DNA from: Corynebacterium pseudogenitalium | GTDB lineage: Bacteria > Actinomycetota > Actinomycetes > Mycobacteriales > Mycobacteriaceae | Length of the DNA stretch: 64,000 nucleotides | Direction: 5' to 3' | Assembly: GCF_024453815.1 (NCBI RefSeq) | Contig: NZ_CP072934.1 | Location: 124,001 to 188,000 of the forward strand | In this document: piece by piece, positions 51,707-62,461 of the stretch | Layout of the letters: each line of letters starts with the position of its first letter | Position numbering within the stretch: position 1 is the first letter of the stretch | Made by a program: the position numbers and the translations under genes | Notes under the pieces: model-generated | What the model was told of the DNA's origin: nothing | What the model saw: only the letters and a program-made list of their open reading frames with translations | Database searches by the model: none

Positions 51707-52699
51707 TTAGTCGCGCGCTACGGCCTGGAGAAACTCCTGCGCGCTGAGCACCGGGATGTTTTTGCGGTGCGCGTGCATCGCTTTGCCACGCAGTTCTGCG
51801 CCGCGGGAGGGGGCGTCGGATACTACGAGGGATGCGGTGCGTGTGAGCTTTTCTTGGTAGTTCAGCCCGGCGTCGAGCGCGGCCTGGATGAGCTCGTCGG
51901 GGTCGACGGCGACGTCGTCGGAGATGGAGATCTCCATGCCTGGCTTGAGGCCCGCACCCGTGTAGACGCCCGGATTATCGACGTCCCCTTCGCGCTTATG
52001 CGCGTCCACCCGCAGTGCGGAGCGCTGCAGGCCGAAGCGGTCCGCCTTGAGGTCCTCCGGGTCAATGCTGGTCAGCGTGCCGTTTTCGCGCAGCTGCAGG
52101 TACACCGCGACGAGCTTCAGTGTGGCCGCCCGGGAGAGTTCCTCCTCGGGGACGCTGGCGCGCTCGACGGTGGCGGTGGCCGGTTCGGAGAGCACACCGA
52201 CTTGGTTGGCCACGGCGTTGAGTCGCTCGTCGATGAGGATGTGGCCCTGGCGGCGTGCGCTGCCGAGGATGTCCACGATTGCTTCGGGGCGCGGGATGTG
52301 GCCGACGCGCTGGCGGCGCCGGTTGTGCTTCCGCGCGCGTTGGCGGTTGGCGCGGGCGGCGGCGTTCATGGCGCGGCGCGACTCGGAGACGAGGTACCCC
52401 CACTCCGTGGGGCTGTCGAGCACGATGAGGGTGCGGCCGTCGATAAGCTTGTTGAGTGCCTTGAGGTGCCGCGCGAACCGTGGCGCCTGAGCGAAGTCGC
52501 TCTTCTCCAGGTTGTGCAGGTGGCGTGGGCCGGCGTCTTTGACCGGGTTGAATACGGCGTGGAAGTCCTCGCCGACCTCGCCGTTTTCGTCGAACGTGAC
52601 CGCATCGAGGGTGAGCAAACGCCCCGTAGAGGGGTGGATGCTTGTCGAAAGGGCGCTTACCGCGACGAACGGAAAGAGCTCGTGGTCAGGTGTTGTCAT
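51707..52699 (-). CDS. DnaQ-like exonuclease-fold protein with C-terminal BRCT domain, active site degenerate
   Basis: This 330-residue protein resembles actinobacterial epsilon-like 3'-5' exonucleases fused to a BRCT domain. The N-terminal part matches the fold (FVAV...IHPSTGRLLTLDAVTFDENGE, then FHAVFNP), but the metal-binding D-x-E at the end of the first strand is Ser15-Ala16-Leu17, and the later Asp-containing motif reads LDSPTEWGYL. The catalytic residues therefore seem lost. An Arg-rich helix follows (RQRARKHNRRRQR, about 118-130), and the BRCT-like domain covers about 250-328. The start is the ATG at 52699 (MTTPDHE); the longer frame upstream is Arg/Ala/Pro shadow sequence. The role may be structural or DNA-binding. 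Confidence 0.82.
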   Translation of the reverse strand: MTTPDHELFPFVAVSALSTSIHPSTGRLLTLDAVTFDENGEVGEDFHAVFNPVKDAGPRHLHNLEKSDFAQAPRFARHLKALNKLIDGRTLIVLDSPTEWGYLVSESRRAMNAAARANRQRARKHNRRRQRVGHIPRPEAIVDILGSARRQGHILIDERLNAVANQVGVLSEPATATVERASVPEEELSRAATLKLVAVYLQLRENGTLTSIDPEDLKADRFGLQRSALRVDAHKREGDVDNPGVYTGAGLKPGMEISISDDVAVDPDELIQAALDAGLNYQEKLTRTASLVVSDAPSRGAELRGKAMHAHRKNIPVLSAQEFLQAVARD

Positions 52700-52713
52700 C
52701 ACTCTGATAGTAG

Positions 52714-54138
52714 CTATGGCCACTGCACGCGGTGTAATGGCCCGCCGAGCGGCGTGTCCGACTGGATCTGCAGGCCGCCGAAATTGTACTGGTAGTCGGG
52801 GGCAGGCGCTGGTGCAGGGGCCGGCGCGGGCTGTTCCTGCACGGGAGCGGGCTGCTGCACAGGCGCTGGTGCAGGCGCAGGGGCGGGCACGGGCGCAGGG
52901 TCTGGAGCCTGCCACACCGGGGCCGGCTGTGCTGGCACCTGGTACGCCGGTTCCTGTTGCGCCGGGGCTGGCGTCGAAGCCGGCGCAGACGCGGGCTCCG
53001 AAGAAGGCGGCGTGGTCTCCTCAGTGGTCTGTTCCGTCGACCGCTTCGAAGGTTCCGGTTTCTGGCCGGACTTGCTCGGGGAGTGCGCAGGCTCCGTCAT
53101 GTACGTGGAAACTGTGTCCGGCGAGCCGCTCCACTGCTCGCTGAACGCCACCGAGCCGATCAGTGCGATCAGCAGCGCGCCGATGACAGCGGCTACCCAG
53201 CGCATGGGGTGGATCGGCTGGTTCTTCTTCGGCTGCGCCTCCGGGGCCTTCTCGTCCGCCGGGGTCTCCACGGCGGGGAACTCCTCCGAATCAGCCTTCG
53301 CTGCGGCGGACTTGGCCACCGCGTCGGCGCTGTCTTCCAGCTCCTCTGGGCGTACCACGGGGATCACGGTGGTCGCCGACATCGCCGAGGTATCCGGGTG
53401 GCGCGGGTGGACCTGCACCGGCGGAATCGGGGAGAGGGGCGGAAGCACGTCCGGGGCGAGTGGGCCAACGGTCACGCTCAACGACGGCTTGCCACCCAGC
53501 GGCGCGAGGTAGCCGTGAGCTACCGCCAGCAGGCCACGCTCGCTGAGGGACTGCAGCGTCGGCAGCAGCGCGGTGGCCACTGGCCCCACCAGGGTGCCGA
53601 CGGCCCGATCCCCAATCGCGACCTGCACAGTATCTTCGGCGGCATCCTCAGTGGCGCTCAGCGTGAGCAGGTAATGCTTCCGGTCCAGCACCGAAACTTC
53701 CTGGGCTTCCTGCGCGTCCGGGAGGAAGGAGACGTCGTAGGTGCGGGTGTCGTCGAGAAACACCCAGGGCTCGGTCGGGGGCTGGTTGGTGGGGATGCAC
53801 AGGCCGGGGCGTGGCAGGCGAAGGACGGTTTGCAGGGAGCCGTCCGCGAGGCGGGTGGCGCGCACCGTGACCTGCGGGATCATCGAGGCTTCCACGATCC
53901 AGGACAGCTCCGCGTACTCGCGCGCGTCCGAGGCGCTCATGCTGCCGAGCACTGAGTCCTGGAAGTGAATGTCGAACCCGCCGCCCTCAGCGCGCGGGAT
54001 AAGCAGCGCCGCGAGGTCCGCAACGTCCGTATCGGCGGAATCGAGCAGGTGAATGATGTGCTCTTGCTCCGCCTCGTGCACCGGGATGTTGCGAACAGCA
54101 CCAAGCCCGTGGTCTGGAACCACGTATGTTGTTGCCAT
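52714..54138 (-). CDS. Hypothetical single-pass membrane protein with Pro/Ala-rich extracellular tail
   Basis: This 474-residue protein has a large cytoplasmic N-terminal domain (about 1-300; MATTYVVPDHGLGAVRNIPV, with acidic patches). One membrane segment follows (about 310-330, WVAAVIGALLIALIGSVAF), then an outside region of Ser/Thr/Glu and a long Pro/Ala/Gln run (about 390-450), ending YNFGGLQIQSDTPLGG. I do not recognise the N-terminal domain. The layout resembles actinobacterial cell-wall or ESX-associated membrane proteins, but this is only a resemblance. The start is the ATG at 54138, with GGCAGGGCGAA upstream. The longer frame from 54252 is rejected. Confidence 0.8.
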   Translation of the reverse strand: MATTYVVPDHGLGAVRNIPVHEAEQEHIIHLLDSADTDVADLAALLIPRAEGGGFDIHFQDSVLGSMSASDAREYAELSWIVEASMIPQVTVRATRLADGSLQTVLRLPRPGLCIPTNQPPTEPWVFLDDTRTYDVSFLPDAQEAQEVSVLDRKHYLLTLSATEDAAEDTVQVAIGDRAVGTLVGPVATALLPTLQSLSERGLLAVAHGYLAPLGGKPSLSVTVGPLAPDVLPPLSPIPPVQVHPRHPDTSAMSATTVIPVVRPEELEDSADAVAKSAAAKADSEEFPAVETPADEKAPEAQPKKNQPIHPMRWVAAVIGALLIALIGSVAFSEQWSGSPDTVSTYMTEPAHSPSKSGQKPEPSKRSTEQTTEETTPPSSEPASAPASTPAPAQQEPAYQVPAQPAPVWQAPDPAPVPAPAPAPAPVQQPAPVQEQPAPAPAPAPAPDYQYNFGGLQIQSDTPLGGPLHRVQWP

Positions 54139-54366
54139 TTCGCCCTGCCTTACCCGGTGCTGCCTCGCCAGTAGATAAATCTCCGAGCAATGAGTATAAG
54201 GCGCGCACCTGGGTAAACGCATGTCGACCTGTGGAGGCGTGTGACACGTCACGGTCGTACGCAGCGCGGATTCTTATACGCTGAGAGAGGCGTAAGAGAA
54301 GCGAGCGCGCTTTATCACTCGCATCTCAGTCCGCCAGGCAGAACGACCCCCCTAACGGGGGTGGTG

Positions 54367-56154
<1,788 letters not shown>

Positions 56155-56157
56155 TCA

Positions 56158-56195
56158 CGGTCGGCGTGCACAAACTCCGCGACGGGCGCCAACCG
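56158..56195 (-). promoter_or_regulatory. Hairpin between the leu leader peptide and leuA
   Basis: On the minus strand, CGGTTGGCG pairs with CGCCGACCG (one G-U pair), just after the leader stop codon and before the leuA ribosome binding site. An alternative pairing of GGAGTTT with AAACTC would compete with it. There is no T-run. Confidence 0.5.
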
Positions 56196-56197
56196 TG

Positions 56198-56254
56198 TTA
56201 CAACGAGGCCTGTATCCCGCCGCGGCAGATTAGGAGCAGCAGCTGATGTGACAT
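56198..56254 (-). CDS. leuL: Leucine leader peptide upstream of leuA (18 aa)
   Basis: The frame encodes MSHQLLLLICRGGIQASL, with four consecutive Leu codons (CTG CTG CTC CTA) followed by Ile. This is the hallmark of ribosome-mediated attenuation: stalling at Leu codons when charged tRNA-Leu is scarce would change the downstream RNA fold. A -10-like TATGCT lies about 10 bases before the ATG, so the transcript has almost no leader before this frame. Too short for standard gene calling. Confidence 0.72.
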   Translation of the reverse strand: MSHQLLLLICRGGIQASL

Positions 56255-56279
56255 GCGCCAAAGCATACACGGTTTGCGC

Positions 56280-57137
56280 CTATCCCACTTGAATACTGAC
56301 CCGTGTGAGCATCGCCGCGCTGGCCAGCATCATAATTATCGACGCCACCATCGCCACCCAACCCCCAACACTGGACACGGCGAAGTTCTCCCCAAGCAGC
56401 ACGATGCCCAAGGTGAGCGCCACCAGCGGCTCAACAACCTTCATGGCCGGCAGCGTGGTGGCCAGCTTGCTGGCGCCGAACGCGAACTGCTGCACTGCCG
56501 TGCCCAGCACCGCGCAGGCCAGCATGGCCCAGAACTGCCACGACTCCACAAGTCCAACGACTCCGCCGTGTACGTAGGCGTCCACAGCCACCTTGGAAAA
56601 CACCGCCAGGTAGCCGAAGATCGCGCCGCACAGGATGCCGTAGGCCAGCGCCTGCGTAGCGGCGCCACGGGTACGGGCGAACGCGACCGTCCCGACCATC
56701 CAGGCCAGCCCAACCCCGATTGCCAGCACCCAGCCGACCATTCCCGGCGGGGCGGTGCCCGGCACCGGGCGGCCCACCAGGATCACCACCGCAACGAAAA
56801 TGGTCAGCAGCGTCGCCCACGCCGTGCCCTGCGGCGACATTGTGCGGTGCTCCACGCGCGCCGAAAGTAGCAGCGTGAACATCAGTGACAGCACCAGAAT
56901 CGGCTGGACTACCAGCAGGGATCCGAACGCCAGCGCCAGCGCCTGAAATCCGTACGCGGCCAGCGCAAGGGCGAGCGATGCCCACCAGGCGGGGCGTCGC
57001 AAAGAAGAAAGCGGTGAGGGATTGACCTCCGTTGTGGAGCGGCCGGCGCGCAAGATGCGGTGGCGCCACACCGTCCCCACCGCGATGAGCAGCGCAGACG
57101 TGAGCGCAAAGCTAATCGCAAGGAAGTCGTTCTGCAT
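56280..57137 (-). CDS. DMT-superfamily (EamA-like) membrane protein
   Basis: This membrane protein of 285 residues has ten hydrophobic segments in two related halves, the layout of DMT/EamA transporters. The first segment (FALTSALLIAVGTVWRHRIL), the central LVVQPILVLSLMFTLLLSAR and the later MKVVEPLVALTLGIVLLGE are typical. The substrate is unknown. The start is the ATG at 57137 (MQNDFLAIS). It is divergent from lysC. Confidence 0.87.
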   Translation of the reverse strand: MQNDFLAISFALTSALLIAVGTVWRHRILRAGRSTTEVNPSPLSSLRRPAWWASLALALAAYGFQALALAFGSLLVVQPILVLSLMFTLLLSARVEHRTMSPQGTAWATLLTIFVAVVILVGRPVPGTAPPGMVGWVLAIGVGLAWMVGTVAFARTRGAATQALAYGILCGAIFGYLAVFSKVAVDAYVHGGVVGLVESWQFWAMLACAVLGTAVQQFAFGASKLATTLPAMKVVEPLVALTLGIVLLGENFAVSSVGGWVAMVASIIMMLASAAMLTRVSIQVG

Positions 57138-57252
57138 GGTCAACGATAATACTAATTTTCTGTGCCATGTCGCCCCATAGTCGTTTTTGGGACGCTATTC
57201 TTATAGTGCGGATTTTCACGCGACAGTTTTTACACCGATGGAAGGTTCTACC

Positions 57253-58518
57253 ATGGCATTGATCGTGCAGAAATACGGGGGCTCGTCCCTCGAAAGCGCC
57301 GACCGCATACGCGCGGTTGCTGAACGCATCGTTGCCACTAAGAAGCAGGGGCACGATGTCGTGGTGGTGTGTTCCGCAATGGGCGACACCACCGACGAGC
57401 TGCTGGATCTCGCCGCCCGCGTCAACCCAACGCCGCCAGCCCGCGAGATGGACATGCTGCTCACCGCAGGCGAGCGCATCTCGAACTCGCTGGTCGCGAT
57501 GGCGGTCGCATCCTTCGGCGCTGATGTGCAGTCCTTCACCGGCTCGCAGGCGGGCGTCATCACCACCGAGCGCCACGGCAACGCCCGCATTATTGAGGTG
57601 ACGCCGGGCCGCGTCCAAGAAGCTATCGACGCCGGCCGCATCGCCATCGTCGCCGGCTTCCAGGGCGTCAACCGTGACACCAAGGACGTCACCACCCTCG
57701 GCCGCGGCGGGTCCGACACCACCGCCGTCGCCCTCGCCGCCGCCCTCGGCGCCGACGAGTGCGAAATCTACTCGGACGTCGACGGCGTCTACACCGCCGA
57801 CCCACGCATCGTCCACGATGCCCGCAAACTCGACAAGCTCTGCTTCGAAGAGATGCTTGAGCTCGCCGCGTCCGGCTCGAAAATCCTTGTGCTGCGCAGT
57901 GTGGAATATGCGCGCGCATTCAACGTACCCATGCGGGTGCGTTCGTCATACAGCAACGATCCCGGCACCCTCGTCGCCGGAGCATTGGAGGATATCCCCA
58001 TGGAAGAAGCAGTACTGTCCGGCGTTGCCACCGACGCCTCCGAAGCGAAAATCACCATCCTCGGCGTCAAGGACCTGCCAGGGGAGGCCGCCAAGGTGTT
58101 CCGCGTCCTCGCCGACAACGAGATCAACATCGACATGGTGCTGCAGAACATCTCCAGCCTCCACAACCTGACCACCGACATCACCTTCACCCTCCCAATT
58201 GCCGACGGCCCCCGCGCCATGGAACTGCTCAAGGCCCTCCAGGCGAAAGAAGGCTGGGACAACATCACCTACAACGACCAGATCGGCAAGGTGTCCCTCA
58301 TCGGTGCGGGCATGAAGACCCACCCGGGCGTCACTGCCGACTTCACCGAAGCACTTCGCGACGCCGGCGTGAACATCGACATGATCACCACCTCCGAAAT
58401 CCGCATCACCGCCGTGGTGCGCGAAATCGACCTCGAGGAAGCCACCCGCGCTATCCACGACAAGTTCGAACTCGGCGGCGACGAACCAGCCATCGTCTAC
58501 GCTGGCACCGGACGCTAA
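57253..58518 (+). CDS. lysC: Aspartate kinase LysC
   Basis: LysC is the first enzyme of the aspartate pathway (lysine, threonine, methionine, diaminopimelate), 421 residues, matching the C. glutamicum enzyme in length. The kinase domain has VQKYGGSSL and [16 protein letters not shown]. Two ACT domains (about 265-421) bind Lys and Thr for feedback inhibition. As in other corynebacteria, an internal start gives a separate beta subunit (own entry). The ATG at 57253 lies in the frame context GGTTCTACCATGG. It is followed by asd after 15 bases. Confidence 0.95.
   Translation: MALIVQKYGGSSLESADRIRAVAERIVATKKQGHDVVVVCSAMGDTTDELLDLAARVNPTPPAREMDMLLTAGERISNSLVAMAVASFGADVQSFTGSQAGVITTERHGNARIIEVTPGRVQEAIDAGRIAIVAGFQGVNRDTKDVTTLGRGGSDTTAVALAAALGADECEIYSDVDGVYTADPRIVHDARKLDKLCFEEMLELAASGSKILVLRSVEYARAFNVPMRVRSSYSNDPGTLVAGALEDIPMEEAVLSGVATDASEAKITILGVKDLPGEAAKVFRVLADNEINIDMVLQNISSLHNLTTDITFTLPIADGPRAMELLKALQAKEGWDNITYNDQIGKVSLIGAGMKTHPGVTADFTEALRDAGVNIDMITTSEIRITAVVREIDLEEATRAIHDKFELGGDEPAIVYAGTGR
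58000..58518 (+). CDS. lysC: LysC beta subunit from internal start
   Basis: An in-frame ATG at 58000 ([17 protein letters not shown]) is preceded by GGAGG at a suitable distance and gives 172 residues: the two ACT domains only. Corynebacterial aspartate kinase is an alpha2beta2 enzyme whose beta subunit arises exactly this way, so the internal start is well supported by family knowledge. Confidence 0.8.
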   Translation: MEEAVLSGVATDASEAKITILGVKDLPGEAAKVFRVLADNEINIDMVLQNISSLHNLTTDITFTLPIADGPRAMELLKALQAKEGWDNITYNDQIGKVSLIGAGMKTHPGVTADFTEALRDAGVNIDMITTSEIRITAVVREIDLEEATRAIHDKFELGGDEPAIVYAGTGR

Positions 58519-59568
<1,050 letters not shown>

Positions 59569-59578
59569 CTTTTCTGGC

Positions 59579-59606
59579 TTCTTGAGGGCGCTTGAGGGCG
59601 CTTGAG
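59579..59606. repeat. Short tandem repeat after asd
   Basis: CTTGAGGGCG occurs three times in tandem; the last copy is partial or changed. Confidence 0.7.
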
Positions 59607-59645
59607 GCGGTCCCCTGGGGTTTGCTCCCTGGCGGGGCCGCTTTT
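59607..59645 (+). terminator. Terminator of the lysC-asd operon
   Basis: GCGG(T)CCCC pairs with GGGGCCGC with one bulged base, followed by TTTT. Confidence 0.7.
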
Positions 59646-59729
59646 CTGCTGGGGCAGGCCGGTCCGCGACCAGGGAAATGCCCCAATACTTTCCTGGATC
59701 CAGGGTTTGAGGTGTGGTTGCTAGGTAGC

Positions 59730-59820
59730 AGTGCCAATGGACGCACTGGAAAACACCTAGCACATTGCTGACCTGCAGTGTTGAATGGCTGCACCAAAAC
59801 CGGTTGCGTCCTTTGGCACT
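59730..59820. repeat. Palindromic repeat type A, copy 6
   Basis: The arms are AGTGCCAATGGACGCA and TTGCGTCCTTTGGCACT. The interior has CTAG and GACCTG, as in copies 1 and 2. Confidence 0.85.
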
Positions 59821-59834
59821 GGCCTCTCTGGGTG

Positions 59835-59912
59835 CACACCAAATTCGCCCATGCAGAATCAACGACCTGGGGAAACGCTCAGGGCTGCTCCTGAAAGCGG
59901 GAATTTGGTGTC
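59835..59912. repeat. Palindromic repeat type B, copy 4
   Basis: The left arm is CACACCAAATTCGCCC, the box is CGACCTGGGGAAACGC, and the right arm is GCGGGAATTTGGTGTC. Confidence 0.85.
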
Positions 59913-59936
59913 GGACCGGGTGGTGGGGACACCACA

Positions 59937-60008
59937 TTCCATCAAGTACTGCCTACGACCTGGGGAAACGTTCCGACTCCTCTCCGGAAAAACAGGAATT
60001 TGGTGCGC
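59937..60008. repeat. Palindromic repeat type B, copy 5
   Basis: The left arm is GGACACCACATTCCATCA, the box is CGACCTGGGGAAACG, and the right arm is CAGGAATTTGGTGCGC. Confidence 0.85.
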
Positions 60009-60033
60009 TCACCCTTGTATGAGCCAAAGAAAA

Positions 60034-60068
60034 AGTGCCAAAGCACGCATCTTGCGTCCCTTGGCACT
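60034..60068. repeat. Palindromic repeat type A, short form
   Basis: AGTGCCAAAGCACGCA is joined almost directly to TTGCGTCCCTTGGCACT with no interior. The resulting tight hairpin sits between convergent genes and could act as a terminator for either strand. Confidence 0.85.
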
Positions 60069-60081
60069 TGGCTGGGCAGGA

Positions 60082-61356
60082 TTATTTAGCCTGGCTCTCA
60101 GCCTCTTCCGTCTCGAGGACTTCTTCCGCTTCGAGGGCCTGCTCGGCCTCTTCGATCATGGCTTCCTTGAAGTCCTTATTTTCCATGACGGACTTCTCGG
60201 TAATCTTGTCCAGCTCGCGCTGGTCGCGGCGGGTGAACTTCACGCGCGGATCGAGTTTGTCCTTCATGAGCTCGAGGGCGCGGCGTCGCAGGCTGCCTTC
60301 GTGGCGCAGGGTTTCCGAGCCGCGGATGCGGGCTGATGTGACCACGACGATGAGTACGAGGCCCAGGTAGCCCAGGATCGGGTAGACGAACGAGATCAAG
60401 TCCTTGAAGCCGACGAAGGACAGGACGAACCCGATCAGGCACGCGGAGATGTAGATGACGCGGAACTTCTGCTGGCGACCGCGTGCCAGGCGCTTGCCCA
60501 GGGCGTAAAACATGCCCAGTGAGGTGGCGAAAATCATGCCGAAGATCACGAACGTCATGATGAGGCCGAGTGTTGGGTTGATGTTGTTGATGAGGGTGAG
60601 CATCGGCATGTCGTGGCCGTTGACGTCGCTGATGCTGACCATGAGGCCCATGCCGAGCAGGAGCAGCATCGCGAGGTAGGCAATACCGCCGAAGAGGCCG
60701 CCGAGGCCGGTTTCGCGCGGGTCGAGGTAGTTGCCGCCGATGACGACCGCCATGGACACAACGCAGATGAAGTTCAGGCCGGTGTAGTTCAGTGCGGCGA
60801 TCCACCAGTTTGGCAGCTCGGTTGCGACGTCCTGGGCTGCGATGTTGATGCTATCCCAGTCTGGCTGCGCGTTGACGATGGTCCAGGTGCAGCCGCCGAT
60901 CACGAAGATCAGGAGGAATGGGGTGAGGATGCCGATCGCGCCGGTCACCTTATTGACGTCCAGCATGCCAACACCGAGCACCATTGCCAGCATGATGACG
61001 GCGCCGATCCAGACCGGGATGCCGAACTGCTGGTTCAGGTTCGCGCCCGCACCTGCGAACATGATGAACCCGATGGAGAACAGCGTGATGATGGTCGAGA
61101 TGTCGAGCACCCAGCCCATGACCTTGCCCGTGATGTTGCCGAGCACTTCCATGTGTTCAGTCGCCTGGAAGTAGGAGCCAAGCTGGAGGATGGAGATACC
61201 GCCGACCAGCATCAGGGCCGAGCTCAAGAGTGCTCCCCAAATGCCTTGCGTGCCGAAGGCTACAAAGTACTGCATCGCTTCCTGCCCGGACGCAAACCCG
61301 GCGCCGACAACGATGCCGATGAAGGCAAAGGAGATCGCTATTGCGTTTCGAATCAT
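60082..61356 (-). CDS. YkvI-like membrane protein
   Basis: This 424-residue membrane protein has ten or eleven hydrophobic segments. It opens with IAISFAFIGIVVGAGFASGQEAMQYF, a signature of the YkvI family within the amino-acid permease-like (LeuT-fold) proteins. The last 80 residues are cytoplasmic and highly charged (RRRALELMKDKLDPRVKF, then a Glu-rich coiled tail). The substrate is unknown. In C. glutamicum I recall a membrane protein gene at the same place between asd and sigC. The ATG is at 61356. Confidence 0.87.
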   Translation of the reverse strand: MIRNAIAISFAFIGIVVGAGFASGQEAMQYFVAFGTQGIWGALLSSALMLVGGISILQLGSYFQATEHMEVLGNITGKVMGWVLDISTIITLFSIGFIMFAGAGANLNQQFGIPVWIGAVIMLAMVLGVGMLDVNKVTGAIGILTPFLLIFVIGGCTWTIVNAQPDWDSINIAAQDVATELPNWWIAALNYTGLNFICVVSMAVVIGGNYLDPRETGLGGLFGGIAYLAMLLLLGMGLMVSISDVNGHDMPMLTLINNINPTLGLIMTFVIFGMIFATSLGMFYALGKRLARGRQQKFRVIYISACLIGFVLSFVGFKDLISFVYPILGYLGLVLIVVVTSARIRGSETLRHEGSLRRRALELMKDKLDPRVKFTRRDQRELDKITEKSVMENKDFKEAMIEEAEQALEAEEVLETEEAESQAK

Positions 61357-61428
61357 AAAAGGCAGTGTAGTTGATGGGTTGGGCCTGGTCGGTGAATTCG
61401 GAACCTTTTTGGTTTGGTTCCAGGTGGA

Positions 61429-61797
61429 TCATTCGTCCGTGTTGGCGCGCTGCGCTGCGTCCCTTTTGCGTTTGAATGCGAAGACGTCGTCGGCGTAGAG
61501 GCGCCGGTGCGCCCCGACTTTGTGGCCGGCTAATTGGCCGGTGTCGATCAGCTTCACGACGTGAGGTCTGGACACGTGGAGGAGGTCCGCCGCCTGCTGG
61601 GTGGTGAGCTCTTTTTGTACCGGAACAATTTCAACCGGCCTGCCCTCCGCCTCGTTGGCGAGCACTTCGCGTAGTGCAGAGGCAGCGGATCGTGGAATGC
61701 GTATCGGCTGCTGGGACCCATCGACGACAATGTCGACGCTGCTCGAGTGGGGTTGTGAAAGCGCGATGTCAAGGTCTTCGAGGGCCTGCTGTGCAAT
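61429..61797 (-). CDS. Excisionase-type helix-turn-helix protein (antitoxin-like), start unclear
   Basis: The C-terminal part (from the GTG at 61665) contains an excisionase-family helix-turn-helix: LTTQQAADLLHVSRPHVVKLIDTGQLAGHKVGAHRRLYADDVFAF. Related proteins of about 140 residues are DNA-binding partners of PIN-type toxins and have an N-terminal domain. That domain is present here in frame (AQQALEDLDIALSQP, then VDGSQQPIRIPRSAASALREVL), but no ATG, GTG or TTG precedes it before an in-frame stop near 61812. The only candidate is an ATT at 61797. The gene either uses ATT, has lost its normal start, or begins at 61665 with the upstream sequence as a relic. No PIN-domain gene follows. It lies just downstream of sigC on the same strand. 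Confidence 0.65.
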   Translation of the reverse strand: MAQQALEDLDIALSQPHSSSVDIVVDGSQQPIRIPRSAASALREVLANEAEGRPVEIVPVQKELTTQQAADLLHVSRPHVVKLIDTGQLAGHKVGAHRRLYADDVFAFKRKRDAAQRANTDE

Positions 61798-61819
61798 AAA
61801 CGAAAAATGGGATTATGAA

Positions 61820-62365
61820 CTAGGTCTGTTCAGTGAGTCGCATGATGTCTTTTCGGGCGCGGGCGACGCGGGAGCGGATGGTCCCGATGCGCACGCCAGC
61901 GATTTTGGCGGCTTCCTCGTAGCTGTAGCCGAGCACTTGCGTGAGGACGATGGCTTCGCGCCTGTCGGGGGCGAGTTCGTTGAGGAGATTGTGGGCGTCG
62001 ATAACTTCGGGCCACAGGTTCGGGTCGTCGGTGCTGGGCTGTTGGTTGGCGACGTCGTCGTAGCCACTGTTGGTGGCGCGCGGGCGACTGCGGTCGTGGC
62101 GCACGGAGTCGATCCAGGTGCGGCGCGCGATGGAGAGGAGCCACGTGCGGGCGGTGGAGCGGCCGGCGAAGCGTGGGAGGGCGCCGAGGGCGCGCAGGTA
62201 GGTTTCCTGGGTGAGGTCGTCGGCGGCGTCGTGTCCTGCGAGGTGGGCGAGGAGGCGCCAGACGTCGTCTTGGGTGGCGGCGATGAAGTCGGTGAGGGCA
62301 GCTTTGTCGCCCCGACCTGCCCGGAGGGCGAGGTCGGTGACGTACTGGCTATCGCTGCTGTTCAC
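61820..62365 (-). CDS. sigC: ECF sigma factor SigC
   Basis: This ECF-type RNA polymerase sigma factor has 181 residues. Region 2 (about 10-75: LALRAGRGDKAALTDFIAATQDDVWRLLAHL, DDLTQETYLRALGALPRF) is followed by region 4 with a helix-turn-helix (about 125-178: APDRREAIVLTQVLGYSYEEAAKIAGVRIGTIRSRVARARKDI). In C. glutamicum sigC lies next to katA and acts in the response to oxidative and respiratory stress. I name it from this location and from its sequence. The GTG at 62365 (VNSSDSQYVTDLAL) is the likely start; the longer frame enters the katA promoter. Confidence 0.87.
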   Translation of the reverse strand: MNSSDSQYVTDLALRAGRGDKAALTDFIAATQDDVWRLLAHLAGHDAADDLTQETYLRALGALPRFAGRSTARTWLLSIARRTWIDSVRHDRSRPRATNSGYDDVANQQPSTDDPNLWPEVIDAHNLLNELAPDRREAIVLTQVLGYSYEEAAKIAGVRIGTIRSRVARARKDIMRLTEQT

Positions 62366-62397
62366 GAATAAAAAGGGTACCAGTATCGGGAAAACCC

Positions 62398-62430
62398 TTG
62401 ATGTCACTCTGATATTCACGTATGGTATAA
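62398..62430 (+). promoter_or_regulatory. Promoter of katA
   Basis: TTGATG (62398-62403), then 17 bases, then TATGGTATAAAT, about 30 bases before the katA ribosome binding site. It lies in the short divergent region shared with sigC. Confidence 0.6.
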
Positions 62431-62461
62431 ATAAACACCAACCCATAAGGAGGGCCTAACA

